Positions 1 to 7,832 of a DNA stretch of 31,888 nt are shown in pieces. The stretch is from Stramenopiles sp. TOSAG23-3. Lineage: Eukaryota > Sar. Numbering within the stretch: the stretch's first letter is position 1; each line of letters starts with the position of its first letter. The notes under the pieces are model-generated. The model saw only the letters and a list, made by a program, of their open reading frames with translations. It was not told where the DNA came from and did not search any database. Made by a program: the position numbers and the translations under genes. Location: NCBI GenBank assembly GCA_900128585.1, contig LT642178.1, positions 9,471 to 41,358 of the forward strand. Direction: 5' to 3'.

Positions 1-231
1 ATAATAATATTATTCTTCGTCTAAAGGATTTTTTGTTGCCTTTTTATTTATTATTAGACGTACCATCCACCACGAAAACCTTGTTGTATTTTGTATACGA
101 TCCGAGGACAACTATAAAATTGTAAAATAATTGAAATTGGGTGGCATTACAGCTGTGAAAACTATAAAACTCAGACACAAAATACTGCATATAGTATTAG
201 GCTTATTGGTATAATATATATTCTATACAGT

Positions 232-951
232 ATGAGGGGGCGTGGTGTGGCGTGCGCCATTTTGTTAGCGGTGGTTCTGGTAGCCTTTCCGTACTTTGCC
301 GCTGGGGGGGGGGTGAACCAAGATGTAAAAAGAAAGCGCGATGCCAAGGGGAAAGCTAGGAAACGGTTTTTGGATAAGCATGGGATCGTTTTCGATTCTT
401 ACGGGAGAGTGCTTCGTTTTGGAAAGGTGCCGTTAAAATACAGTTGCGAGGAGTCGCCGAAGTCAGGGTGGTACTGTAAAGTCACGAAAAGTGAAGACCG
501 AAAGTACACAACGAAAGAGGAAGAGCGTCGCTCGAAAATGATCAAATTGGACAAACAGGCCGAGCTGGATGCTCAGTACGGGAGTCAAAGCAAGGATGCC
601 AAACGCGAGAAGCGCCTTAGGAAGGAAAACAGAAGGCGATGCGCGCTGTACAAAGACTGGCTGACGCAGTACAGAAAGGACGAAGGCACGGACAAGAAAG
701 GGTTCTTCAAATATTTGCAGAAGGAGTTTGTGGATTTCCACTCTCTGAAAAGGATCCAACCGGGCTCCAGAGGGAAGAGAAAGTCGAAGAAATTGTTTCG
801 AAACATTGCCAGGGAGATCCATTCCGATAAATTGCCAGACACCTGCCGAGACTCAGAAATGAAGGAAATGATGTCAACAATACTTGGAAAATGCGAAAAA
901 ATTAAGGACTGTATCGCGGAACCGCACACTTGTGCAGAGGATGAGCTTTAG
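232..951 (+). CDS. Secreted or ER-luminal basic protein with degenerate J-like domain and EDEL tail
   Basis: A 239-residue protein. Residues 1-24 form a signal peptide (short basic start, hydrophobic 7-24). The middle is highly basic and Lys/Arg-rich with a likely helical charged stretch (about 85-135). Near the C-terminus, residues about 185-225 resemble helices II-III of a J-domain: an amphipathic basic helix leads into H197-S198-D199-K200, the position of the canonical HPD loop, then a helix with the pattern seen after HPDK. The protein ends in EDEL, an acceptable KDEL-type ER retrieval signal. Several Cys (for example 71, 77, 204, 221, 227, 233) fit an oxidising lumen. The inferred role is an ER-luminal, non-canonical J-like cochaperone; the Pro-to-Ser change may weaken Hsp70 stimulation. 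Oddity: a run of ten G at 304-313 lies just after the signal peptide, but the frame holds on both sides. The coding call is firm and the function tentative. Confidence 0.72.
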   Translation: MRGRGVACAILLAVVLVAFPYFAAGGGVNQDVKRKRDAKGKARKRFLDKHGIVFDSYGRVLRFGKVPLKYSCEESPKSGWYCKVTKSEDRKYTTKEEERRSKMIKLDKQAELDAQYGSQSKDAKREKRLRKENRRRCALYKDWLTQYRKDEGTDKKGFFKYLQKEFVDFHSLKRIQPGSRGKRKSKKLFRNIAREIHSDKLPDTCRDSEMKEMMSTILGKCEKIKDCIAEPHTCAEDEL

Positions 952-1604
952 GAGTTTCGAGTGTGAAAAACAAATTATATCAATAATGCTTTAAAACTCT
1001 CATTTTGTTTCGCGTGTGATATGAAAAAACAAATTAGTCTAGTAATGCTTTAAAAAAACAATTTATATAAACATACTAAACATACTATATAATTTGTTTT
1101 TTATAAACATACTATATATATTTTTTTTTATATATATGCGCAAAAATATTTAAAATGAGTAATTAAAAATAACAGCCAAATTTTTCTAGTTTAATGAGAG
1201 TCTTAAAACATAAGATACTATAAATTTTTTTTTTTTATATATGCATAACTTATACAATTAAATAGAGCCTCCTTGGTATGTTTTTTTTTATATTATTAGT
1301 ATTATGTATGCTTTAAAACTCTCTCATTTTTTATATTTTATAGTCAAAATTACGATTTCAGTTCCAATAACCCTAGTCCTATCTTGATGTTTTTATTTTG
1401 TTTCGTTGATTGTCAATCACTGAGGAATTATTTATATTCCAATGAGAAGAATTACTACCAAGTGATAAGTGATCTGTACGCAACAAATCGATCCAAATCC
1501 CAGTCAAAGTCCCTGATAATTTCACCCGCCTCTGGAGACTCATGTGCAAAACTTAAATAACAGAAAATATTTTGTTTTTACCATTTGATAATCATACGTG
1601 TTTA
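952..1604. repeat. Convergent intergenic gap packed with dispersed repeat copies
   Basis: This AT-rich gap lies between two converging genes. It contains several copies of a short repeat. Module A (ATGCTTTAAAACTCTCATTTT type) is at about 986-1006 and 1306-1330 in reverse orientation and at about 1193-1222 in forward orientation, with a truncated copy near 1044-1053. Module B (AACAGCCAAATTTTTC, reverse) is at about 1160-1186. From about 1335 to 1552 the sequence matches, in reverse orientation, the segment at about 16176-16457, including a shared stretch reading TTCCAATGAGAAGAATT. No gene is seen here. Confidence 0.7.
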
Positions 1605-3923
1605 CTACAGGGGTGTCGGTTGCTTTCGCTCCTCCTGTTGCTGTTCCCATTGCAGCTTTGCACGCATATTGTTGACGTTGTTTTGGACGGTTTGATGCCC
1701 CGGCAAGTAAGCTAATGCTTGCTCGTAATGTTTTAACGCCATCTTCGTGTCCCCCATGTCGTCTGCGATGCTTCCCATGTTGTTCCACACGACACCATTT
1801 GCAGGCTCGATCTTTGTCGCCTCTAACAATTTTTCGAGTGCCTCATTTTTTCGGCCTATGTCCGAGAGCAGTACGGCTGCATTCACGCTGCCGGATATTT
1901 TATTTGGTTCAAGCCCTGTTGCCAAATCCCATTGGGCCAATGCCTCGTTCACACGATTCCCGCTCGCTAGGGAGAGCCCGTATTGGTTGCGAACATCAGC
2001 TTCGTTCAGTTCCGTCCCGGGTTCCAAGTATTTATACTTGTTCATTTCCAAGGTCAGTACGTAATGGTCCAATGCGTCTTGCAAACGCCCCTGCTCGTTT
2101 GCGATGTTTGCTGCGGTAAAGTACACTAACGGCATCCGACTGTTGTGTTTTATTGCAAGCTCGGACGCCTGCCGAGCCGATTCAATTAGCTGCGGGTCGC
2201 CAGCAAAGCCCATGTGCCTCAAGGCATAGAATTTGTGCATGTATTCTTGCGCCAAGTACCCGTAGCAATTGGCTATTCCACTCACTTCCATACTCACCGC
2301 CATTTTCATATAGCGGATGGCTTCGTCCCTGCGCGTAAGCGTTGAGTATGCCAAGCCGAGGTTGTAGTAGGCGCTCGGATTCTGAGGGTTTAACCTAATT
2401 GCTTTCGTTAACAGTTCACTGGCCCGCTGGGCATCGTTCGCGTCCCCGCTGCGCAGCAGGACCTGGGCTAAATTGTTCAAGACCTTGACGCTCTCTGGCT
2501 CTTCTCTGTAGCCGGCCTCGTATATCGAACTTTCGTCCTGCCAATCCAGGTTGCGGGTGTACGTTCCCGATGCCATGAGACAAACGATCACTCCAAACCC
2601 TATCCCAATAGGCAAACGAAATCGGCGGCTTGCGCGTCGCAACAACCCTACCATAGACCCTGGCAACATACGGTCCTCTGCGACACACAAGTCACTCCCA
2701 ACCTCGTTCGAAAAGGGCGCATAAATGATAATCCCAGCCAAAATGCAAAACCCCATGCTTGGAATGTAGAGCAACCGTTCCGCAAGCACTGTGCCTACGT
2801 AAAAAAAAATGTTCATCGCGGGGATAAAGGGTACTAACGCCAATGCTATCGAAAATCGCAACACTGCATTCTCGGAGACAAGTGCGTAGATTCCAAAACA
2901 AACAACAGCGATGTAAGCGCATAAAGGTTCAATCAACGCTGGGTCATGAAAGGACTCAACGTACGGAGTCGCATTGTACCCATGGTCGTACGACAGATGC
3001 TTCGGCCATACAAGCATCGAAGCGTAACGCCCATGAGTTTTTGCGACCGTCAGAGCCCTGGTCTTAAAAGAGTCAGAAAGGCCGATGTGGTTCTCCATGA
3101 TGGTCCACCGCCGTATGGCATGGTCCTCGTGAAGGCTTAAACGCAGCTTCAAAAGTACGGCAGTAAGGGTGCAAATGATCCCAATGCGGAGTCCGCTGTC
3201 TAGCGATGGGGTTTTAAAGGTTGGGACAGGCCGAATGACAAAAAAAATCTCATACGCGACCATCAACCCCATTACGGTTGCCCCGATCTCTTTGAATAGT
3301 GCAGAAACGACAGCGCAACACACGGCAGCACCAACCCACAGGGACACTCGTACAAGTTCAGCCCGACTCTGCAATGCCCGTTGGACCTTTGACGCTTTTG
3401 CGTACGCCATCAGGGCCAGCAGCATAAAGAAGCACGCCACAATGTCTGCGCGCCCAACCAATCCTGCTACGGCTTCCGTGTGCACTGGGTGAAGGGCGAA
3501 GATCGTTGCAGCAATTGCAGCAGGGCCAAAGTGCAGCAAGGTTCTTGTGTACGCATAAAATGTAACACACGTCAACCCATGCAAAATTGCATTGCAAATA
3601 TGGTAGCCCCCAGCTTCAAGTCCGAAAAAGTCGTAGTTCCACCGGAACGTAAGCACACAGAACGGCCTGTAACTTTTGTGACTATGCGGGGATGCAATGT
3701 TCTTGCCCCAAAAATCATGCCCAAAGACATCATGCCACTCTGTATCGCCCACCACGTCTGGGTTTCCCATAATCGCCGCGCGGTCGTCCCAAACGAACCC
3801 GGCATCAAACGTTGGCCAGTAGGTCAGGACGCTGGACAACAAAATGAAAAGAGCAAACAGCCATTCATAGCGTGTCCCAGGCCAAAGGCCGTTCTCCTCT
3901 CTTTCAACCTCACCTGCTGGCAT
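1605..3923 (-). CDS. TMTC-family protein O-mannosyltransferase (GT-C fold plus TPR repeats)
   Basis: A 772-residue multi-pass membrane protein. TM1 (about 21-37) is followed by the luminal acidic motif W45-D46-D47-R48 expected of a GT-C catalytic loop. The family signature HPVHTEAVAGLVGRAD is at 145-160, the DUF1736-type loop with K308-H309-L310-S311-Y312-D313 around 280-325, and A381-E382-R383-L384-L385-Y386 near the last TM helices. Residues about 478-755 are TPR repeats (NLAQVLLRSGD, YYNLGLAYS, NNMGSIADDMGD). Animal TMTC1-4 are ER enzymes that O-mannosylate cadherin-type domains; the donor is dolichol-phosphate mannose. Length and order match that family. The start at 3923 is kept because the next Met would remove the WDDR motif. 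The start overlaps the 3' end of the neighbouring gene by 14 bases on the same strand. Substrates in this organism are unknown. Confidence 0.92.
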   Translation of the reverse strand: MPAGEVEREENGLWPGTRYEWLFALFILLSSVLTYWPTFDAGFVWDDRAAIMGNPDVVGDTEWHDVFGHDFWGKNIASPHSHKSYRPFCVLTFRWNYDFFGLEAGGYHICNAILHGLTCVTFYAYTRTLLHFGPAAIAATIFALHPVHTEAVAGLVGRADIVACFFMLLALMAYAKASKVQRALQSRAELVRVSLWVGAAVCCAVVSALFKEIGATVMGLMVAYEIFFVIRPVPTFKTPSLDSGLRIGIICTLTAVLLKLRLSLHEDHAIRRWTIMENHIGLSDSFKTRALTVAKTHGRYASMLVWPKHLSYDHGYNATPYVESFHDPALIEPLCAYIAVVCFGIYALVSENAVLRFSIALALVPFIPAMNIFFYVGTVLAERLLYIPSMGFCILAGIIIYAPFSNEVGSDLCVAEDRMLPGSMVGLLRRASRRFRLPIGIGFGVIVCLMASGTYTRNLDWQDESSIYEAGYREEPESVKVLNNLAQVLLRSGDANDAQRASELLTKAIRLNPQNPSAYYNLGLAYSTLTRRDEAIRYMKMAVSMEVSGIANCYGYLAQEYMHKFYALRHMGFAGDPQLIESARQASELAIKHNSRMPLVYFTAANIANEQGRLQDALDHYVLTLEMNKYKYLEPGTELNEADVRNQYGLSLASGNRVNEALAQWDLATGLEPNKISGSVNAAVLLSDIGRKNEALEKLLEATKIEPANGVVWNNMGSIADDMGDTKMALKHYEQALAYLPGHQTVQNNVNNMRAKLQWEQQQEERKQPTPL

Positions 3924-4203
3924 ATTTTTTGGTCGCTTTCAGGAACTCTTCGTGCGCCGCAATTTTCTCGTTCGCCCTAGCCTGTATTCTCTCCTGGATT
4001 TTCCCCTGAAACTTAACTTTTTCGTCTTCACCGTCGCGCCACGATAAACCAAGGTAATAACCAAACGGCAAAATTCCAAGTGCCAGAACCCACCTAGCCG
4101 AACCAAAAGGGACGTTCTTCTCAGGGCCGGAGGATAACAAGCGCCTGGAAACAGGAAAATGCGCCTGGACAGTAGCACGTGCGCCAAGGTGTCGGATGAA
4201 CAT
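3910..4203 (-). CDS. Small single-pass membrane protein, probably mitochondrial
   Basis: A 97-residue protein. Residues 1-25 look like a cleavable mitochondrial presequence: no acids, several Arg, amphipathic, with RRLLSS at 20-25 matching a typical processing-site context. One TM helix spans about 37-54. A charged, mostly helical tail (59-97, rich in Lys, Glu, Arg and Ala) would face one side of the inner membrane. The shape recalls small accessory subunits or assembly factors of respiratory complexes, but I recognise no specific family. Its stop codon lies 14 bases inside the downstream TMTC-like gene, so the two may share a transcript or the transcription start of the TMTC gene may lie within this one. 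The frame is free of stops and has strong compositional logic; the product name is uncertain. Confidence 0.6.
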   Translation of the reverse strand: MFIRHLGARATVQAHFPVSRRLLSSGPEKNVPFGSARWVLALGILPFGYYLGLSWRDGEDEKVKFQGKIQERIQARANEKIAAHEEFLKATKKYASR

Positions 4204-4500
4204 GTAGTGCGTCCTACGGTGTGTTTCGAAAGAAGTGCAACGGTTTCTTGGGAAGCGAGATGTGCACTTAAATGTTAAATAAATTGTTGAAAGAAGGGAG
4301 GTACGATAGCGAGAACTGGCCCCCTGAAACTGGATAAAAACAAAGGCGTGTAGAAAAGAAAAAATTATCTAATACTATCATCTGTCTACCTCCTTCTTCT
4401 TTTGGTATACGACGACTACAAAATAAAAAGAAGCAATAATAATAATAATTAAAAAAAAATACAAACAGCGGAGTCGTCTCGACGACGACGACGAACGATG

Positions 4501-4582
4501 AGAAAGAAGAAGAAGAAGAAGAAGAAGAAGAAGAAGGAAGAAGAAGAAGGAAGAAGAAGAAGAAAAGGAAGGAGGAGAGGAG
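4501..4582. repeat. AAG trinucleotide microsatellite
   Basis: Near-perfect AAG/GAA tandem repeats of about 80 bases, with a few GGAAG interruptions and an A/G-rich tail. The opposite strand encodes only low-complexity Phe/Ser runs, so it is not treated as coding. Confidence 0.9.
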
Positions 4583-5146
4583 ATGAGGGAAGATAGTCTA
4601 AATAGAAGCGCGTTCCCGCCGTACGTAATATACCGTTTATTACCTCACATAAATCGGTATTAATACCTGGTACAGGTACCAACCGGTAAACATCGATAAA
4701 ATTCGTTCTCTTCATCTACAAGGCGTATCCCCCACATAAATTCATTTTTTAGTGCTAGCTATTGATAACTGGAATAGATGCGTTATGCGTTCGTAAATAA
4801 AATATATAATCCATTTTTTACTTTATTATTTTATTCTTCTTCTTCTCTTCGGTTTTTTTCTTTCTTTTCCACCGACGACTGACCAGAGCACGCAGCAGCA
4901 GTTTTTTTTTTAAATTATTATTATATAATAATTTAAAATATTATTATATTATACACAGCACCACCAATTATTCGATAGATTTTATAAAAAAAATGATGAT
5001 GATGATGGGTATAAAATATTTTATAATATATACTACTATTATAAAAAAAAAATATAATAAAAAATAATAACAAATGACTGTTTAAAAAATACCTGTTCTT
5101 AATTGATTGTGTACTTGCACTAGTTTTGATAAGGTAAATAAATGCA

Positions 5147-5284
5147 GGCACATTCCGCCATCAGTGTGTCTCACCACTATCAAAGGTAATAATTCCAACA
5201 AACTGTATTTCTGTCCCCTGTGTGCAGGTTGACAACTTTGCGAAGGCACTTGCCTTTAATTTGAGGTGGCTGCAGCCCAACATA
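5147..5284 (+). other. Possible upstream exons or spliced 5' leader of the ankyrin gene
   Basis: A candidate acceptor (TTTCTGTCCCCTGTGTGCAG, ending at 5227) is preceded by a candidate donor (AAAG|GTAATA at 5186), which would define a 42-base intron. After the acceptor, one frame reads VDNFAKALAFNLRWLQPNI before an AG|GTAGG donor-like site at about 5284. This looks more protein-like than its AT-rich surroundings. It is out of frame with the ATG at 5292, so it is either a spliced leader segment, an upstream exon joined differently, or chance. Confidence 0.25.
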
Positions 5285-5291
5285 GGTAGGA

Positions 5292-7001
5292 ATGGTTCAT
5301 TGGAAGGAATTTCTAGCGCAACAAGGACAGACGGACGTCTTGACTGAAATCCACAGAGCACTCGCAAAACAGAAGTGGGCTACCGTTCGACAGCTTTTGA
5401 GTGAATCGCCAAGCAGGGGGAAACAACGAGCGCCTGGGAAAAAGATGCCCTTGCACTATGCAGTGGAATTTAACGCCCCTGTAGATATTATCGATTCGTT
5501 GCTGGAAATCGCACCAAAGGCTCTTAAAAAAAAGACGTCGAAGAAAGCAGGGGGGAAAATGCCTCTTCACTATCTTATTGAAAATATAAATCAATGCAAG
5601 TTCGAGACTTTTGAACTATTTTTGAAACTTTACCCCAAGAGCGCGACCTTTAGGACCGCAAAGGGGCTGTTACCACTTCATATTGCTGTCATCAAAAATG
5701 CTAGGAAACCAGTTTTTGACCTGCTAATAAAAAAGAACCCATACGCCTGCGATTTAAAAACAAGACAGTGCAAAACGCTTGCCCTGCGCCTGGCAGCAGA
5801 GCACAATGTTGATGTGGGTATACGAATGTTAATATGGAAAAACATGGACTCTGATTGGATTATTGACGCAATTGAGGGCCATTTGTGGAAGGTCGTTAGC
5901 AAGTATCTGTTAGAAGAGCATGGTAGACTTAATACAAAGCGGAAGAGGGATGGGTACAACCCGCTACATTTGGCAATAAAAAACGGGGCGCCAGAAACGA
6001 CGATCGTAAAAATGATCGCGTTGCGCCCGAAGTCGGCAAAGGCGCCTTGCAAGCTACACCAGCAGCTTCCGCTCCACATTGCATGCAGCAACCAAGAAAT
6101 ACCGTGTGTTGTGATTGACGCGCTAGTGAATGCTTACCATGAAAGTTTAACAAGCCCTGACAAAGGTGGCAACATACCACTCCACACTGCCATTGTTCAC
6201 AACATGCCTGTAGAGATTATTGCAAGACTAATAGAGCACGCACCATGCACGATTGAGTACAAATCTAAAACAAAACTCTCCGAAAAGGCCGTTCATATTG
6301 CAGTACGGGCACAGTCATCCCTTGCAACGTTGCGATTTTTGATTAAAAAAGACCCGGCAAAGGATGAGCAGATAGCTGCACTGCAGCAACATTTTTTTCC
6401 AAAGTGGGGCCCCCCGATCCAGCGTTCCAAGCTGGACCGTACAATTCTTCGGGGCAACACACCGGGGGGGGTGTACCAAAATGGAATGGTTCTCAGTTGG
6501 GCATCAGGTTATAAGGTATTGCAGGACAACCGACGTTTCATGCGCAGGGAAGACATTGGCGGCTGGTATCCACAGACAACGATCGGGGGACGCCTTATTG
6601 TGCCATTTGAAGGTGAAACAAAGGCAAATGACGAAGATGAGAGCGAGACAGAGGACAATGAACAGAAGCCTCAAAAGGTCGACACGGGGGGTGACCCGGT
6701 AAAAGAACCAAACGATTCGATGCTGCATTCTGCTGCGCGCTGGGGGCATACCGAAATAGTGAAACTGCTTCTCGAGAGAGGGGCCGACCAGAAGAGTTTA
6801 AATAAGAACAAGGACACCCCTCTCCACGCGGCGGCTTTGAACGGGCACGTAGATGTTGTAAGGATATTGATGAATTCGAACAAGAAGGAATCTATTGCCT
6901 GGAAAAATTCACAGGGCTTTATTCCTGAACAACTAGCTGGCGAGTGGCCTGAAGTATTGCATCTCTTTACTCGATATAATATGGTCGGTTGGGTTGCCTG
7001 A
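5292..7001 (+). CDS. Ankyrin-repeat protein
   Basis: A 569-residue protein with no signal peptide or TM helix, so probably cytosolic or nuclear. Ankyrin units are marked by the PLH/TPLH-type turn at residues 53, 91, 128, 224, 260, 296 and 333 (divergent AVHIA), then two canonical units at about 476-535 (MLHSAARWGH and TPLHAAALNGH). Units in the first block have the form PLHxAVxxxAPxxIIxxLLxxxPKA, with longer loops than animal ankyrins, a style common in large protist ankyrin families. The two blocks are separated by about 370-475, a non-ankyrin segment with a Trp/Gly-rich patch (LSWASGYKVL, IGGWYPQTTIGGRLIVPF) followed by an acidic linker. Ankyrin repeats bind proteins; the partner is unknown. 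The ATG at 5292 follows an in-frame TAG at 5283-5285. Confidence 0.9.
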   Translation: MVHWKEFLAQQGQTDVLTEIHRALAKQKWATVRQLLSESPSRGKQRAPGKKMPLHYAVEFNAPVDIIDSLLEIAPKALKKKTSKKAGGKMPLHYLIENINQCKFETFELFLKLYPKSATFRTAKGLLPLHIAVIKNARKPVFDLLIKKNPYACDLKTRQCKTLALRLAAEHNVDVGIRMLIWKNMDSDWIIDAIEGHLWKVVSKYLLEEHGRLNTKRKRDGYNPLHLAIKNGAPETTIVKMIALRPKSAKAPCKLHQQLPLHIACSNQEIPCVVIDALVNAYHESLTSPDKGGNIPLHTAIVHNMPVEIIARLIEHAPCTIEYKSKTKLSEKAVHIAVRAQSSLATLRFLIKKDPAKDEQIAALQQHFFPKWGPPIQRSKLDRTILRGNTPGGVYQNGMVLSWASGYKVLQDNRRFMRREDIGGWYPQTTIGGRLIVPFEGETKANDEDESETEDNEQKPQKVDTGGDPVKEPNDSMLHSAARWGHTEIVKLLLERGADQKSLNKNKDTPLHAAALNGHVDVVRILMNSNKKESIAWKNSQGFIPEQLAGEWPEVLHLFTRYNMVGWVA

Positions 7002-7832
7002 ATGCGTGGCCTGGTTTTATGTATGGTGTGTCAATAACACATTTTTTTTTTAAATGCGCGTAAAATTTTAAGTCCTTCAGGGGCTTAAACACACAACACA
7101 CTTCCTTTTCTTCTCATCTCCACCAAAAATAATGGCTGCAATAAAGCAATTAAAAAATCAAATATTTTATATTTTAGTATGTTTTAAGACGACGCTCCCT
7201 TTTATAATAAAAAAAAAACAAAATATATAGTATGTTTTAAGACTCTCATTTTAAATACTACTTCAAATCCAACCCTTTTATAATAAAACAAGAAAATTGG
7301 CTGTTATTTAAGTAATTACAATTTCTGTACTGCGAACTGAACTCTAAATTTCGAACTTATCTTTGACTTTGCTCTTGTGGTGTCTATAAGCTAAATAAAA
7401 AAAAAATATAATACTAACTAATTTTGAATGATGAATACAAGAAGTCTTATTCTGGAACAAGGAGGAGTTTGGGTTCTTGAACGGTTTTACCTTCTTTTTT
7501 CTTTTCTTATTTAAAAATCATACTTAAATAACAGCCAATTTTCTTGTTTTTAATAACTAAATTTTATTACTTAAATAAACTGAATATAGTTTGGTTTTTT
7601 AATAAACTGAATAGGTAATTACAATGCTTTTTACCGGTCTTGACGGCTGATCTTATTTTCACTCTTAATACCCCAGGAAAGTTTTTACTTTCCACCATGT
7701 ACGACGAGGTATTCCCTGTACACGGACCTCTTCACTTATTACACTTCTCTCTGGCACTTTGGTAAGAATTAGTTGAGAAAGTTTGCCCTCTCCTTAAATA
7801 TATACACCCTCTTCTACTGAATTAGGTTTTTT
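7002..7832. repeat. Convergent intergenic gap with dispersed repeat modules A and B
   Basis: The gap lies between converging 3' ends. Module A in reverse orientation (TATGTTTTAAGACTCTCATTTT) is at about 7230-7252, with a degenerate copy at about 7178-7193. Module B is at about 7290-7318 (forward, AAGAAAATTGGCTGTTATTT) and about 7522-7546 (reverse). The B copies face each other across about 200 bases. The remainder (7640-7830) is less AT-rich but shows no sustained coding frame. Confidence 0.7.

Larger units (their letters stand above)
4204..5291. other. Divergent intergenic region: microsatellites, AT-rich foldbacks and possible 5' exon sequence
   Basis: This gap lies between the 5' ends of the mitochondrial-type gene (-) and the ankyrin gene (+). 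It holds an AAG microsatellite (4501-4582), T- and A-rich runs, an AT-rich foldback around 4911-4953 and an ATGATG run near 4993-5007. Near the right end is a non-random patch (5147-5284) with splice-like signals, described separately. No independent gene can be supported. Confidence 0.6.

Noticed and set aside
4449-4715. Minus-strand frame with a poly-Phe/Ser run
   Set aside because: It is a read-through of the AAG microsatellite.
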